Assembly (NCBI RefSeq): GCF_030052815.1
Contig: NC_079498.1
Location: 71,038,992 to 71,102,991, forward strand
DNA from: Hevea brasiliensis
Lineage: Eukaryota > Streptophyta > Magnoliopsida > Malpighiales > Euphorbiaceae
DNA: 64,000 nt
Reading direction: 5' to 3'
Shown here: positions 49,735 through 60,285 of the stretch, one piece after another
Layout of the letters: every line of letters begins with the position of its first letter
Position numbering within the stretch: position 1 is the stretch's first letter
Position numbers and translations under genes: made by a program
The notes under the pieces: generated by a model
Told to the model about the DNA's origin: nothing
Seen by the model: only the letters and a program-made list of their open reading frames with translations
The model's database searches: none

Positions 49735-52700
49735 TGTAACACCCCTATATTCGGTAGTGCGTTCTACTGTTCCGGTAACCAGTGTTGTCCGGACAGCTAG
49801 GATGCCTAGAACTACACTTTGATATGAGTGAGGAGACATTAAATAATGAAATACAAGAAAATAAAATACAAGAAAAACAAAGGAAAAATAATAGTAAAGA
49901 AATGCAACCAAGTTAAGTGAGCCGGGAACCCTAGCGATGGGTGACCGCACGGGGAAGTCACGGCGTGGATCGTTGACTAGCCCTGGACCGCGGGAAACCC
50001 TGGAAATTAATTTTAAGACTTAAAGAGACATCAATTGAAGTATAAATATCATTAGAAATATCAAAAAAAAATTAAATAATTAGTACAAAGAAAAGTGGGA
50101 AATCGAAAAAACAGACAAAACCCAGTGCTACCGAAAAATCGGGAATGCAACCCGAACAAGGGCATTGTGGTCATTTGACATCTCGAGTTGTCTTTTGACC
50201 TAAATGTCCATTAAAAATAAAAAATATTACACATGGAAAATATAATGAAAAATTAATTTATGGGTACCTAATGTAAATAGCAAAAATGGGAAGCTTAATG
50301 TGGGAAAATGAAATTTTAGATTAAACTAATAATTTATTTTGACATAGTGCTCCACTAATTCATGAAAGTGGACCACTACCACTTCATTTAGACAGCAGAT
50401 CATCTTCTTCCTCACTTCTCCAAGAACCAGCCAAATTTCTCCCAAGAAATCCCACCATTGACGTCCATTTGAAAGCGTCATGCAAGCTTGAATTAAGCTT
50501 CCTTCTTTGCACCTTCCTTCATTAAAGTTAATCCTCACACCATGGGTAGTAGATAGGCAGCAAGAAGACCAAGTTTTGGAGAGATTTTGAAGAATTTCCA
50601 AAGTGGTAAGTTTGTATTTTTGGGTTATTGCTTCATCAAAGTTCGTAGGAATGTTATGGGTGTTTGATTTATGAAGAAATTTTTGAGTTTTAATGTTGAA
50701 TGGGAATGTGCACTTTTGGCAGCCACGGAAGCACCTTGAAGGCAGTTTATTTGTGCTTGTAAATGGTGAATTAAATGATTGATTAAATGTATATTGTGTA
50801 GGAAATTGTTTGGGTGATGTATACTTAGTATATGTAAATGTAAAATGAGATTTAAAGCTTGCAAAGTAATGGAATGTAAGTGTACCATTGTGGCAGTTTG
50901 TTAGCTCTTGAAGAATGCCGAAATTCATGCTTGGTTTATGGAATAATGATGTTAAAATGTGTTGGTTGTTATGGCAGTTTGAGTGTGTGTAAGGTGGTGT
51001 GAAGTGGGACATGTAAATGAGCATAAAAAGGTGATTGAATTCTTGTAAATTGGATTGAAAAATTCTGCACTTGTTGGTGTATGTTGAATGTAATTGTAAG
51101 CTGCCAAAATGACCTATAATGTGTTGTGAATTATGTTTAGTTTGTGGTACAACTAGAATTGGTTTGAATGTTAAGTTTGGTGAGTGTCAAAAGTGATGCT
51201 TGATGTGTATGCAAGAAATGCAATAAGGTAGTTTGAGTTTTAGGCCTATAACTTTAAGTGTGTGACTCCAATTGGTATAAGACCAATTGGAGGTGAAACT
51301 AGGCACAAAATGTGCCAACTTTCATGAAGAAAGCTTGCCAAAATTCTGCTTGCAAGGTAGCTTGAAAAATGACCAAATCCGGATTAAGTGCAAGTAAGGC
51401 CTGAAAATTGACCAATTGGGCAGCAGTTACTGTTTAGGCCATAACTCACTCAAAACAGGTCCAATTGACCTGAAATTTTATCTATGAATAGTTAAGACCC
51501 ATATCTACAAGTCTTATGAAGACACCAAACCCAGAAATGACCATAAGAAAGTCTAACAGCTTGCACAATTTCGGGTCCAAAAACTGGCCGAACCTAAAAT
51601 GACCTAAAGTGACCTAAAATGACCAATTTTTGTGCAATTTGACCAGCAATAGTAAAATGACCATAACTTGGTCTATATAACTCAGAATGACCTGAAATTT
51701 TTCCCCGCTTTCCATAAGACATAGATCTACAAGTTTTTAGTTTTGACCGAAACCCGAAAACCGAGGGAACTAGGTCGTCTGGCTAGGTCAAACTAGTATC
51801 CCGAAATCTAGCAAATTGCAAGAAAATGCAGTATACGCGGAAATGAACTTGGTAAAATGTATCAACCCTAAAAGACTATCTAATGTGACATGTTAGTAAC
51901 ATTAAAACTTAATTTACCTAGAATGCATCGAGGGTCGACATATTAGGTTGATTAAGCAAATAATAGCATTCAGTGAATTATTTATCAAACATTATCGTTA
52001 GAGACAGTTTAATTAAGTACTGAAACACTTCAAATTGTATTTCTCAGTTAGCAAAGACTCAAGGAAGGTGAAGGAAACACTGAGTCAGGGCCAAGAGACA
52101 GTTATCAGAGGTTTGTGCACAACTAGTTTTTAACTGATTTTGTTATGAATATTTCATATGATTAAATGACATATTTTTCTTATGTATTATGTATAACAAG
52201 CATTGGATTTAATTCAATGATTATTGAAATTGTTATAGTATGTATGAATTTAGCTTTGTGAAATGGTATTTTCACAAGTATTAAGCATTGTTATGGATTG
52301 AATAAATTATGTTTTGGAAAATCGTGATAGAACATATTTTGAATTGTGATGGTAATTTTCATGGAAAAATGCAAATTTATGATTTGAATTGTGATGAGCA
52401 TAAAAAATTATTGGATATTGGAATTGACTTTGAATCAAATTATATTGTGATTTATGCTCACTAAAAGGATTGTGATATTGTTTTATATCTCACTATAGAT
52501 GCTTAACTAGGTTATTACCCGTCTCTCTCATTTGTTGAGAAGACAATGGAGTTAGTTGTGTTTTGATTACCATGGTACGTGCACAGGCTTAGATTTTCCT
52601 CTGATTTGAGGTTAGATCTAAGTTTATTTTATCGTTATGGCCCTTGCAGAAGATTCATTATTGTGATGTGTACTGTGCACGATGATTCGACCTCCCCGAC

Positions 52701-53819
52701 CATAGGGAGTTAGAATCTGATTCGACCTCCCCGACCATAGGGAGTTAGAATCACATCGAATATGGCCCTTTCAGATTAGTCTTGCATAGTTAGTGAGATA
52801 AAGAATGATTTTCGAGATAAAGAATGATTTTTGAGATACAGCATGATTTTTGAGATACAGCATGATTTTTGAGATACAGCATGGTTTTGAGATACAACAT
52901 GGCTTTTGAGACACAGAATGTTTTTGAATAGTAAAGAATTGTGATTTCAGTTATGATTTATGTATAATTGATTTTGTTGGAACTACCTTAAATGGTTAGT
53001 CATGATTTGATAAATTGAATTTCGTGATCAAAGTCATTTTATACAAATGATTTACATTAATGGCAATGAATATTTTGAGTTTTGGAATTTGATGAGTATT
53101 CAGATTTCCAAATTATTTACTGTAAATTTTGTCAATGTATATTGTACTATGTTTTAAATTATAGTTGTGCACCACTGAGTTCACCACTCAATGATAGCTT
53201 TGTATCTTTGTCGCAGTAAAAGAGCATAGAGCAGTGAATAAGTTTCTTTGAAGACATATTCATATCAGCTCCAGGTATATCATAGGTATACCCATGTACA
53301 AAGGTTTTGATGTATGCATGTAATAATATGTTTGTAAATTATTTGAGCAGTTGTATAAAAACTCTTGTAAAATATTTTGGTATGTAATTAAATGTAAATC
53401 ATTGTAAATATAAAGTTGAGATTTCATTTACTTGAATAGTTTTGTATTATAAATTTTGAGTCTTGTAATCAATGAAATGTTTCTTTATGATAAGAGTAGT
53501 TTGAAAATGAATTGATTATTTATTGAGAATTCAATTGTGAATTGAAATAAAGTTTATTGGAGTTGTATTTGAGAAAACATATTAGAAGCATTTTCTTTTG
53601 CAGGATTGAAGAACTGTTTTCTCAAAATACAGCCGGCACTTTGCCGAAATTTTAAAAAAAATTTATAACACCATATTTTAATCTATGACTTAAATTTCCC
53701 GAAAATTGTTTTAAAATTCCTTGTAGTATATTTAATGGATTATCGGTAGGTGAAGTACGGTAATTCATTAGGTGTACTACGGGATCATGTTACATCTTAC
53801 AGGGGAGTAGGGTGTGACA
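49735..53819 (+). mobile_element. T2 3' LTR, complete
   Basis: 4085 bp, TGTAACACCCC to GGGTGTGACA. It holds GTCCGGAC (49787-49794) and AGCGATGGGTG (49933-49943). A 232-codon frame on the opposite strand (50326-51024) also exists in the 5' LTR (44307-45005), but its changes do not look like protein selection (see rejected). Confidence 0.95.
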
Positions 53820-54456
53820 ATTGATAATTAAATTAACATAGGATTTTATCCCTATTTACTTAGGGTAACAGATTCAATCTTGATCAACACTTACCTCCAT
53901 ATATAACTAGTAGGAGCCAACATATGCCCATATACCCATACACAATACAAGTATGAAAGCAGTATCAAACTCAAACCACCTATATACAAGATAACTGTGT
54001 TATCTCAGGTCTAAAGATTATATGCACTAATATGATTTATGATAATACATTGATAAGAGTAAACTCCATGTGCTTATCATAAATGTCACTGGTTCGGCCT
54101 ACTTATCATGTACAAGTGCCTATCATGTTTGTTATATGGCATGAGACTCACCATTCCATCTTATTTATATCTCATATAAATAACTTGGGAACAAATATGA
54201 ATACAATCTTACTGGATAAGTCATGTCCTTATTGTGAAGTATCCTCGATTGTGAACTTATTTATGATACTTTGTGCTAGAAATACTGTCACTCATATTCT
54301 TAACAACTTAAGAATAGAATTTCTAACAAAATATCAATGGACCTTTTCTATTACACATAAATATATTATGTAAATGGAAAAGTGAAAATGCTTTTTATTA
54401 ATAAAAGATGTATAAGATACATACTAAATGATATGCTCTAGGGCATACTACTAACA
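53820..54456 (-). mobile_element. Copia B 5' LTR, distal part
   Basis: It resumes at the sequence equivalent to about 36745 and ends CTACTAACA, the LTR start on the minus strand. The 355 bp between the two parts is missing. Confidence 0.9.
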
Positions 54457-55397
54457 GTCCATTCATGCATATTTTTACACGATTTCTTCAATTATTAGTT
54501 CAATTCCTAGTTCTAATCAAGAATTAAAAGAGAGAAAGAAAGACTCTAGCACTAACCTTGTTTGGTGGAATTTCTAAGCTTGTAAAACTCTGTCTTTTCT
54601 CTTCCTTTTTGCTGCCTCAAGCTTGCTCTAGTTGCAAGGATGAATTTTAGTGAAGCAAGCTAGTGGTTTTATGGTGAAATGGAGAAGGAAATGGAGCTTT
54701 GGTTGAGAATCAACAGAGGGAGAGAGAAGTGAGGTTTTGGTAGGTTAAAAAGGAAGATGAAAACTGATTTTTTTTCGTTCATTTCTGCCCATTTAACTCA
54801 TTTTAAGTGAGTTATAGCCATGTGTCACAATGTGATTGGATAAAAATGTTTCAATGACATCATAATGATGTCAAAATTCCTATTTAATCCTTTTTCTTTT
54901 CTACTCATTTTCAATTCAATTTTTTAATAATATTTATTCACATTTTATGTCATAATAATTATTTACTTAACTGGACAAGTCGGTCAAATATCATCTCCGA
55001 AGATGAAATGACTAAAATGCCCTTCATTTGAGCCAAAATCATCTGTACCGATCAAAAAAAATTTCTAAGCCTTTTCTTGGCATTGTAATGCCATAGAAAT
55101 CTCAATGACTCTTCTCTGGAGTCCCAAAAATTATTTCATGAATTTTCTCTGGGATTAGGGCTCCTAACTGCGAAGACCGCAACTTCCTACTGGGTTACCC
55201 ATCGCTAGAACACCGGCTCATTTAACTTGGTTGTATTTTATTTCTAAAATTTTTTCTAAATTTTTCTTATTATTATTTGAGTTATTTATGACTCATCACT
55301 CTTGTCTAAATATTTTTTCAGACGTTCTAGCTATCCAGACCAACACCGATCACCGAAAAAGTAGAATGTACGGAATTGCTACAGTGAGGGTGTTACA
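54457..55397 (-). mobile_element. Chromovirus C 3' LTR, second part
   Basis: It continues from 35304 and is similar to the Tekay-1 LTR from about 9270 to 10148. It holds TACCCATCGCT (55196-55206) and ends GGGTGTTACA. Confidence 0.88.
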
Positions 55398-55610
55398 ATA
55401 CTTCCCCACTAACAAAAATTTTGTCCTTGAAATTTACTCAGTGTAAATAGTTAAGGAGCTGCTACTTCCTTATTTCTTCACCTTACCAGAGAAAATGGAT
55501 CTGTATTAGCGTCACCTCGATTCGTATGAAAGCAATGCATGTTATGCACACTATTCCTTTTCATCTATCTATGACTAGGAACGCCTAAACTGTGCTCTGA
55601 TACCAATAAA
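55398..55610 (-). other. Chromovirus C interior, reduced to 213 bp
   Basis: It begins with the polypurine tract (minus strand GTTAGTGGGGAAGTAT, 55398-55413) and the sequence that in Tekay-1 lies after the chromodomain stop. Near 55485-55490 it jumps to the sequence that in Tekay-1 lies just upstream of the gag start, then reaches the primer site. All coding DNA is gone, but both priming sites remain. Confidence 0.85.
55594..55605 (-). promoter_or_regulatory. Primer-binding site of chromovirus C (tRNA-Met)
   Basis: TGGTATCAGAGC on the minus strand, five bases from the 5' LTR. Confidence 0.92.
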
Positions 55611-56171
55611 TGTGACACCTCTTACCTGTCTACAGTGTAGCCGAGCAAGGCATGTCATACTCGGTGCCGGAGCACCCTAACTTATCTTACTTTATTGCTT
55701 TAATAATTTTGAACTCATTATATTTTAATATCAATTATTTTTCTATAGAGAAATCAGTGGAGTTTTCCCTGTTTTATTAGTATTTGACGTGTTTTACTAT
55801 TCACCTGTTTGAAATTTTATATTATAATTTAAAGTAAAAATCTCATTAATAATTCTCATAATCATCTATATATTTCAATTCCGTATTCAAATTCATACAA
55901 TTTCATTCATATCCATTTCCATACATTCCCATTCATGCTCAACTCATATATGAAAATTTTCAATCTTCATTAATTTACATGATATACAATTTAATCACAT
56001 ATGAACTAACCGATTTATTAATTTACATAACATACCTATTAATTACATTTTCATAATCTACATTACAATACTATAACTAAGCATTTTATACAACATACAA
56101 ATTATGACCTATATGGGCCCTATCTACATGCATTGCTGAGGAGGTGACAATCTTGAATACTCTGCAGATCA
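55611..56171 (-). mobile_element. Chromovirus C 5' LTR, first part
   Basis: It matches 32457-33016. It ends with GATCA (56167-56171), the left target duplication of the solo LTR. Confidence 0.9.
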
Positions 56172-59100
56172 TGAAACACCCCTATATTCGGTAGTGTGTT
56201 CTACTGTTCCGGTGAACAGTGTCTATCCGGACAGCTAGAATGCCTGGAACTACACTTAAATGTTAGTGAAGAGACATGAAATAATGAAATACAATGGAGG
56301 AAAATACAAGAAAAATAAAGGAAAAATAAGAGCAATAAAATGTGATTAAGTTAAACGAGCCAAAAACCATAGCGATGGGTGACCACAATGGGAAGTTGCG
56401 GCGAGGACCGTTGACTAGTCCTGGACCACGGGGAACCTTGAGAAATATTTTAAAACTTAAATAAACATCTATTGAAGTATAAATGACATTAGAAATGTCA
56501 AAGAAAAATTAATTAATTAGTATAAAGAAAAATGGAAAATCGAGAAATCGGTAAAAATCAGTGTTACCGAAAAATCAGAAATACAAACCGAATAGGGGTA
56601 TTTTGGTCAATTGACACCCCGAGTTGACTTTTGACCTAAATTTCCATTAAAAATAATTAGTATTAAACTTTGAAAATGCCATGAAAATAAGAAATATAAC
56701 ACATAATATAATTAAAGGAATTATGAGGGCATTATGGCAATTATGATAACTTTGGATTATTATAATGTTAATTGATAATTAATGGGACTTAGTGGGATGT
56801 TAGTGGATAGATATAAGACCACTTAGGGACATGAATCAGCCATTTTTCACTTCATCTTCAACCTCATCATCACCTTGCCAAAATTGAATTCCCATTTTCC
56901 TCCATGGCCACACCTTGCATGGAGCTCAAGACTTCCATCATCAAGCCATAATTCCTTCATTTGTTCTTCATTAAAGTTGGTCTACACAACTTGGGAAAGA
57001 TATTGGCAGTAAGAAGGAAGGGATTTAGTGAGTTTTTAGCAAGTTTCAAGACAAGTAAGTGTCCATTTCATCTCCCTTTCTTCATTAAACTTGGTATTAG
57101 TATTGAGATGAGTTGTTTGGTTGGAAAGATTTGAGGAATTGATTGAATATTTGAGGAACCTAATTTTGGAAGCCACAGAAGTGCATGGTTATTGAATTAT
57201 TCTTACATGTATTTAATGGGAATTAGTGTTGATTAAGGTAATTTAACGTGTTTGTTAGTTAATTTCATGTGCATGCTATGATTGAGTATTTGAATTTGGG
57301 GTTTGAGCGATTGTGGAAGACTTAGAACAAATGGTTAATTCTGGCAGCCTTGATGAGCTTAAAAGGGTGATAATTTCATGAGATTATTTGATGAAATGTG
57401 ATTTTAAAGTTGTTAAGTATGTATGTAATTTATTAGTGAAATTATATGTTATGGTTAGGAGTGATTATGTGTATATATTGTTAGAATTGGATCGGGTGAA
57501 TTGGAATTGTAATTGGTGTATTGACAATTGGTTTATTACTGCCAAAATTAATTATAATGTGAAATGAGAAATGGATTTGGTACCATACCAAATCAGAATT
57601 GGTATGAAAGGTTTAAATTTCGTAAGTTGAATGTGCATTGGTTTGGGGCCTTAAAAATGTGTTAAGGGCAGTATGTGTTTTAGGCTATAAATGGAATTGT
57701 GTGACTCCAATTAGTATGAGGCCAATTGAAGGTGAAACTAGGCACAAAATGTGCCAACTTTCATAAAGAAAGCCTACCTAAATTCTATCCAAAAAGTGAC
57801 ATGAGAATTGACCAAATCTGGATTAGTGACTTTGCAAACCTGAAAATTGACCATTTGGACAGCAGTCAGTGTTTTGGCCATAAATCACTCGAAACAAGTC
57901 CAATTGACCTGAAATTTATACCATGGTTAGCTTAGACATAGAGCTACAACTCTTATGAAGACACCAAAACTCAGAAATGACCATAAGTAAGTCAAAATAC
58001 TTGCACAGGTTCAGGTATAAAAACTGCCAGAACCGGAAATGACCTAAAAATGACCTAAATTTGCCATTTTAGTGCAATCTGTCCAACAATAGTAAAATGA
58101 CCATAACTTGGTCTAGTAAACTCCAAATGACCTAAAATTTGTGGCAAAAGTTCACTAAGACATAGACCTACAAGTTTGTAATTCGGACTAGAACCCAAAA
58201 ACTGAGGGAACTAGGTCATCCGATTAGGTCAAAATAGCATACCGAAATCCGATAAATTGCAATAAAATTCAATAAGCTTTAAAATGAAATTGATAACATA
58301 TACCAACACTTGAGGACTATAAAATTTGACATATTGATAACATTAAAATTAATTCACCTAATGTGCATTAAAAGGTCAACATTATAGGTTGACTAATGAA
58401 AGGAGTAGATTAATAAAATTTAATTATGGAACCTTATGATTAGAAACAATTTAATTGAGTACTAAAACACTTTAAATTGTGTGTTTCAGTTGAAAAGGAT
58501 ATTGAAGAGAATAGGAACATTGAGTCAAGGCCAAGAGGCGACTCATCCGAGTTTTGTGCACAATATTTTTTTTATATTCACTACTTTTAGTAGAAAATTT
58601 ATTTGGAGAAATGAGTTATGAATAGTTTTTTATTGTTTTGGCTTTGGGAATATTATTTCGAAATTATTGTGTTGCCTACTTTGCAAATGGAAATTTTGAA
58701 ATAAAATGTGATTTGTGGTTTGTATGAAATATTTAAATATTGTGATTTGAAATTGTTTTGATTCACACTTGGCACGGCAGTCCCTTACTCTGTTCCTCCT
58801 CCACTTGTGGGGTTGAGTTTGATATTTGATTATTTTCCTCCCTCTCTGGCTTGCCAGTCTGTGGTGAGTTTGGATGAGTACTCATTAGCTAGCTAGCCAC
58901 CTCCCTCATTGATTTCGATTAGTGGGGTGAGTATGCTTTGTCGTGGTGTACAACACGGCATGTTCAGAAAAGTTTGTGTCATGACCTAAGTTGTGTTATT
59001 AACTGGCAATACTGTGTTATTAAATTGTTTGATCAAATTTGTATTATATGAGCTTTGAAAATCGTGACATGAAATTGTGAATTATTTGAATTGTGAATTG

Positions 59101-59792
59101 TCGATAAATATTTTATATACCGCATTTTAAATTGTTATTGTGCACCACTGAGTAAATTTTACTCAGCGATAGCTTTTTCATTGCTATCGCAGGTAGACAG
59201 ACAGACAAAGTAGTAGAGTAGGCTGCTTGTGCCACACTTTTGGGATTTTGTCAGGTATATTAAGTATACCACTTCCTTGTAAATATTATTGTAATGTATG
59301 TGAACTATATGTATATATTGTATTTGGTCTTGAGCAGTTGTAAACTAAAGTTATAAATTATTTTGGCCTATAAAAATGTTAGAATATATTTTTCTTATCT
59401 CAGCTTTTGGAACTACTGAAAATTTATATTTAACTGAGTTTGACAAATATTGAGGAGATTATTGTGTTGAACTATTATTGGAGTTTGGGATTAAAAAATT
59501 ATATTAGAAGTGCTTTTTACAGATTTTTTAAGAACTGATTTATTCAAAATACAAATGATACTCTGCCAAATTTTTTACAGAAATTATTAATACTTCAGAT
59601 TTGTTATTTGGTTTCACTTCAATTAAAAAAAATTAAAAACCTGTCAAAAGTGCTCACCACTTTAAAAAGAAGTAAGAAATTATTTAAAATCCCTTGTAGT
59701 GTATTTAATGGGTTACCGGTAGGCGAAGTACGGTAATTCGTTAGGTATACTACGGGATTATGTTACATCTTACGGAGGTGTAGGGTGTGACA
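56172..59792 (+). mobile_element. Solo chromovirus LTR with target duplication GATCA
   Basis: 3621 bp from TGAAACACCCC (third base changed from the usual TGTAACACCCC) to GGGTGTGACA. GATCA lies on both sides (56167-56171 and 59793-59797), and the uninterrupted site is at 33017 in the sister LTR (GCAGATCAGAACTCC). There is no interior, so it arose by recombination between two LTRs. Family: T2 and the fragment at 1013-3970. It carries AGCGATGGGTG (56371-56381). No gene is seen in its 3.6 kb. Confidence 0.93.
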
Positions 59793-59797
59793 GATCA

Positions 59798-60285
59798 AAA
59801 CTCCAAAATCTTTGTTTGATATTCGCTAGGCTTTACCTTCAATACCTACGCGAGTAAACAAATTCATCACGCTAAGCATTGCTGCTTAGTAGTGCAATAA
59901 TATAACAAGAAAATAATATACAATAAAAAAAAGAAATAAACCAAAATTTAGATACTCTAGAATTTAATCTAATTTCATATAATACTTATAGTATTAACTA
60001 TCATTTGTTCTAATTTATTCCTCTTTAGAAGCGTTCAATTCTTTCATAATAATTAAATTTTAATATCGTTCCAATTCATTTCAATTCTTTCTGCTAAATA
60101 ACTAACCTAATTTATTTTAAATATTCTTACTCATTTATTTAATTGCTAATATTTTCAGTTGCTAATATTTTTAACTTATTTCAATAAATTACACTGTATA
60201 AGTAACCTATGATAGGCTGACTAAACTGGATAACAGGTCGTTGGCACTGGACACCACGGTGCCTCAGGCCGTCATACCATGGAAC
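59798..60285 (-). mobile_element. Chromovirus C 5' LTR, continued
   Basis: It follows 33018-33495 of the sister LTR and is then cut by Copia D. Confidence 0.88.

Larger units (their letters stand above)
44268..53819 (+). mobile_element. T2: chromovirus-derived element with LTRs longer than its interior
   Basis: 5' LTR 44268-47751 (its first 0.55 kb lost), interior 47752-49734, 3' LTR 49735-53819. It has the tRNA-Met primer site, polypurine tract, a short gag and a protease scrap but no RT, RNase H or integrase. The two LTRs look about 97% identical in the stretches I compared by eye. It sits in the Copia B 5' LTR; about 355 bp of Copia B and about 550 bp of T2 are missing at the left junction, so a later deletion removed the left target duplication. 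Confidence 0.85.
35305..54456 (-). mobile_element. Copia B: Ty1/copia retrotransposon, split by T2
   Basis: Same family as Copia A, inverted. Order on the plus strand: 3' LTR, polypurine tract, RNase H, RT, integrase, protease, gag, tandem-repeat leader, primer site, 5' LTR. The 5' LTR is interrupted by T2. The flanks are GTCCC (35300-35304) and GTCCA (54457-54461), a duplication with one change. Unlike Copia A it keeps the protease. Stops, one single-base indel in gag and an RT catalytic change disable it. Confidence 0.93.

Noticed and set aside
44307..51024. 232-codon antisense frame in both T2 LTRs (44307-45005 and 50326-51024) as a real gene
   Set aside because: The two copies differ by about 13 residues, many of them non-conservative, although the DNA is about 97% identical. 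Most changes alter the protein, so there is no sign of protein selection. It resembles no known family.
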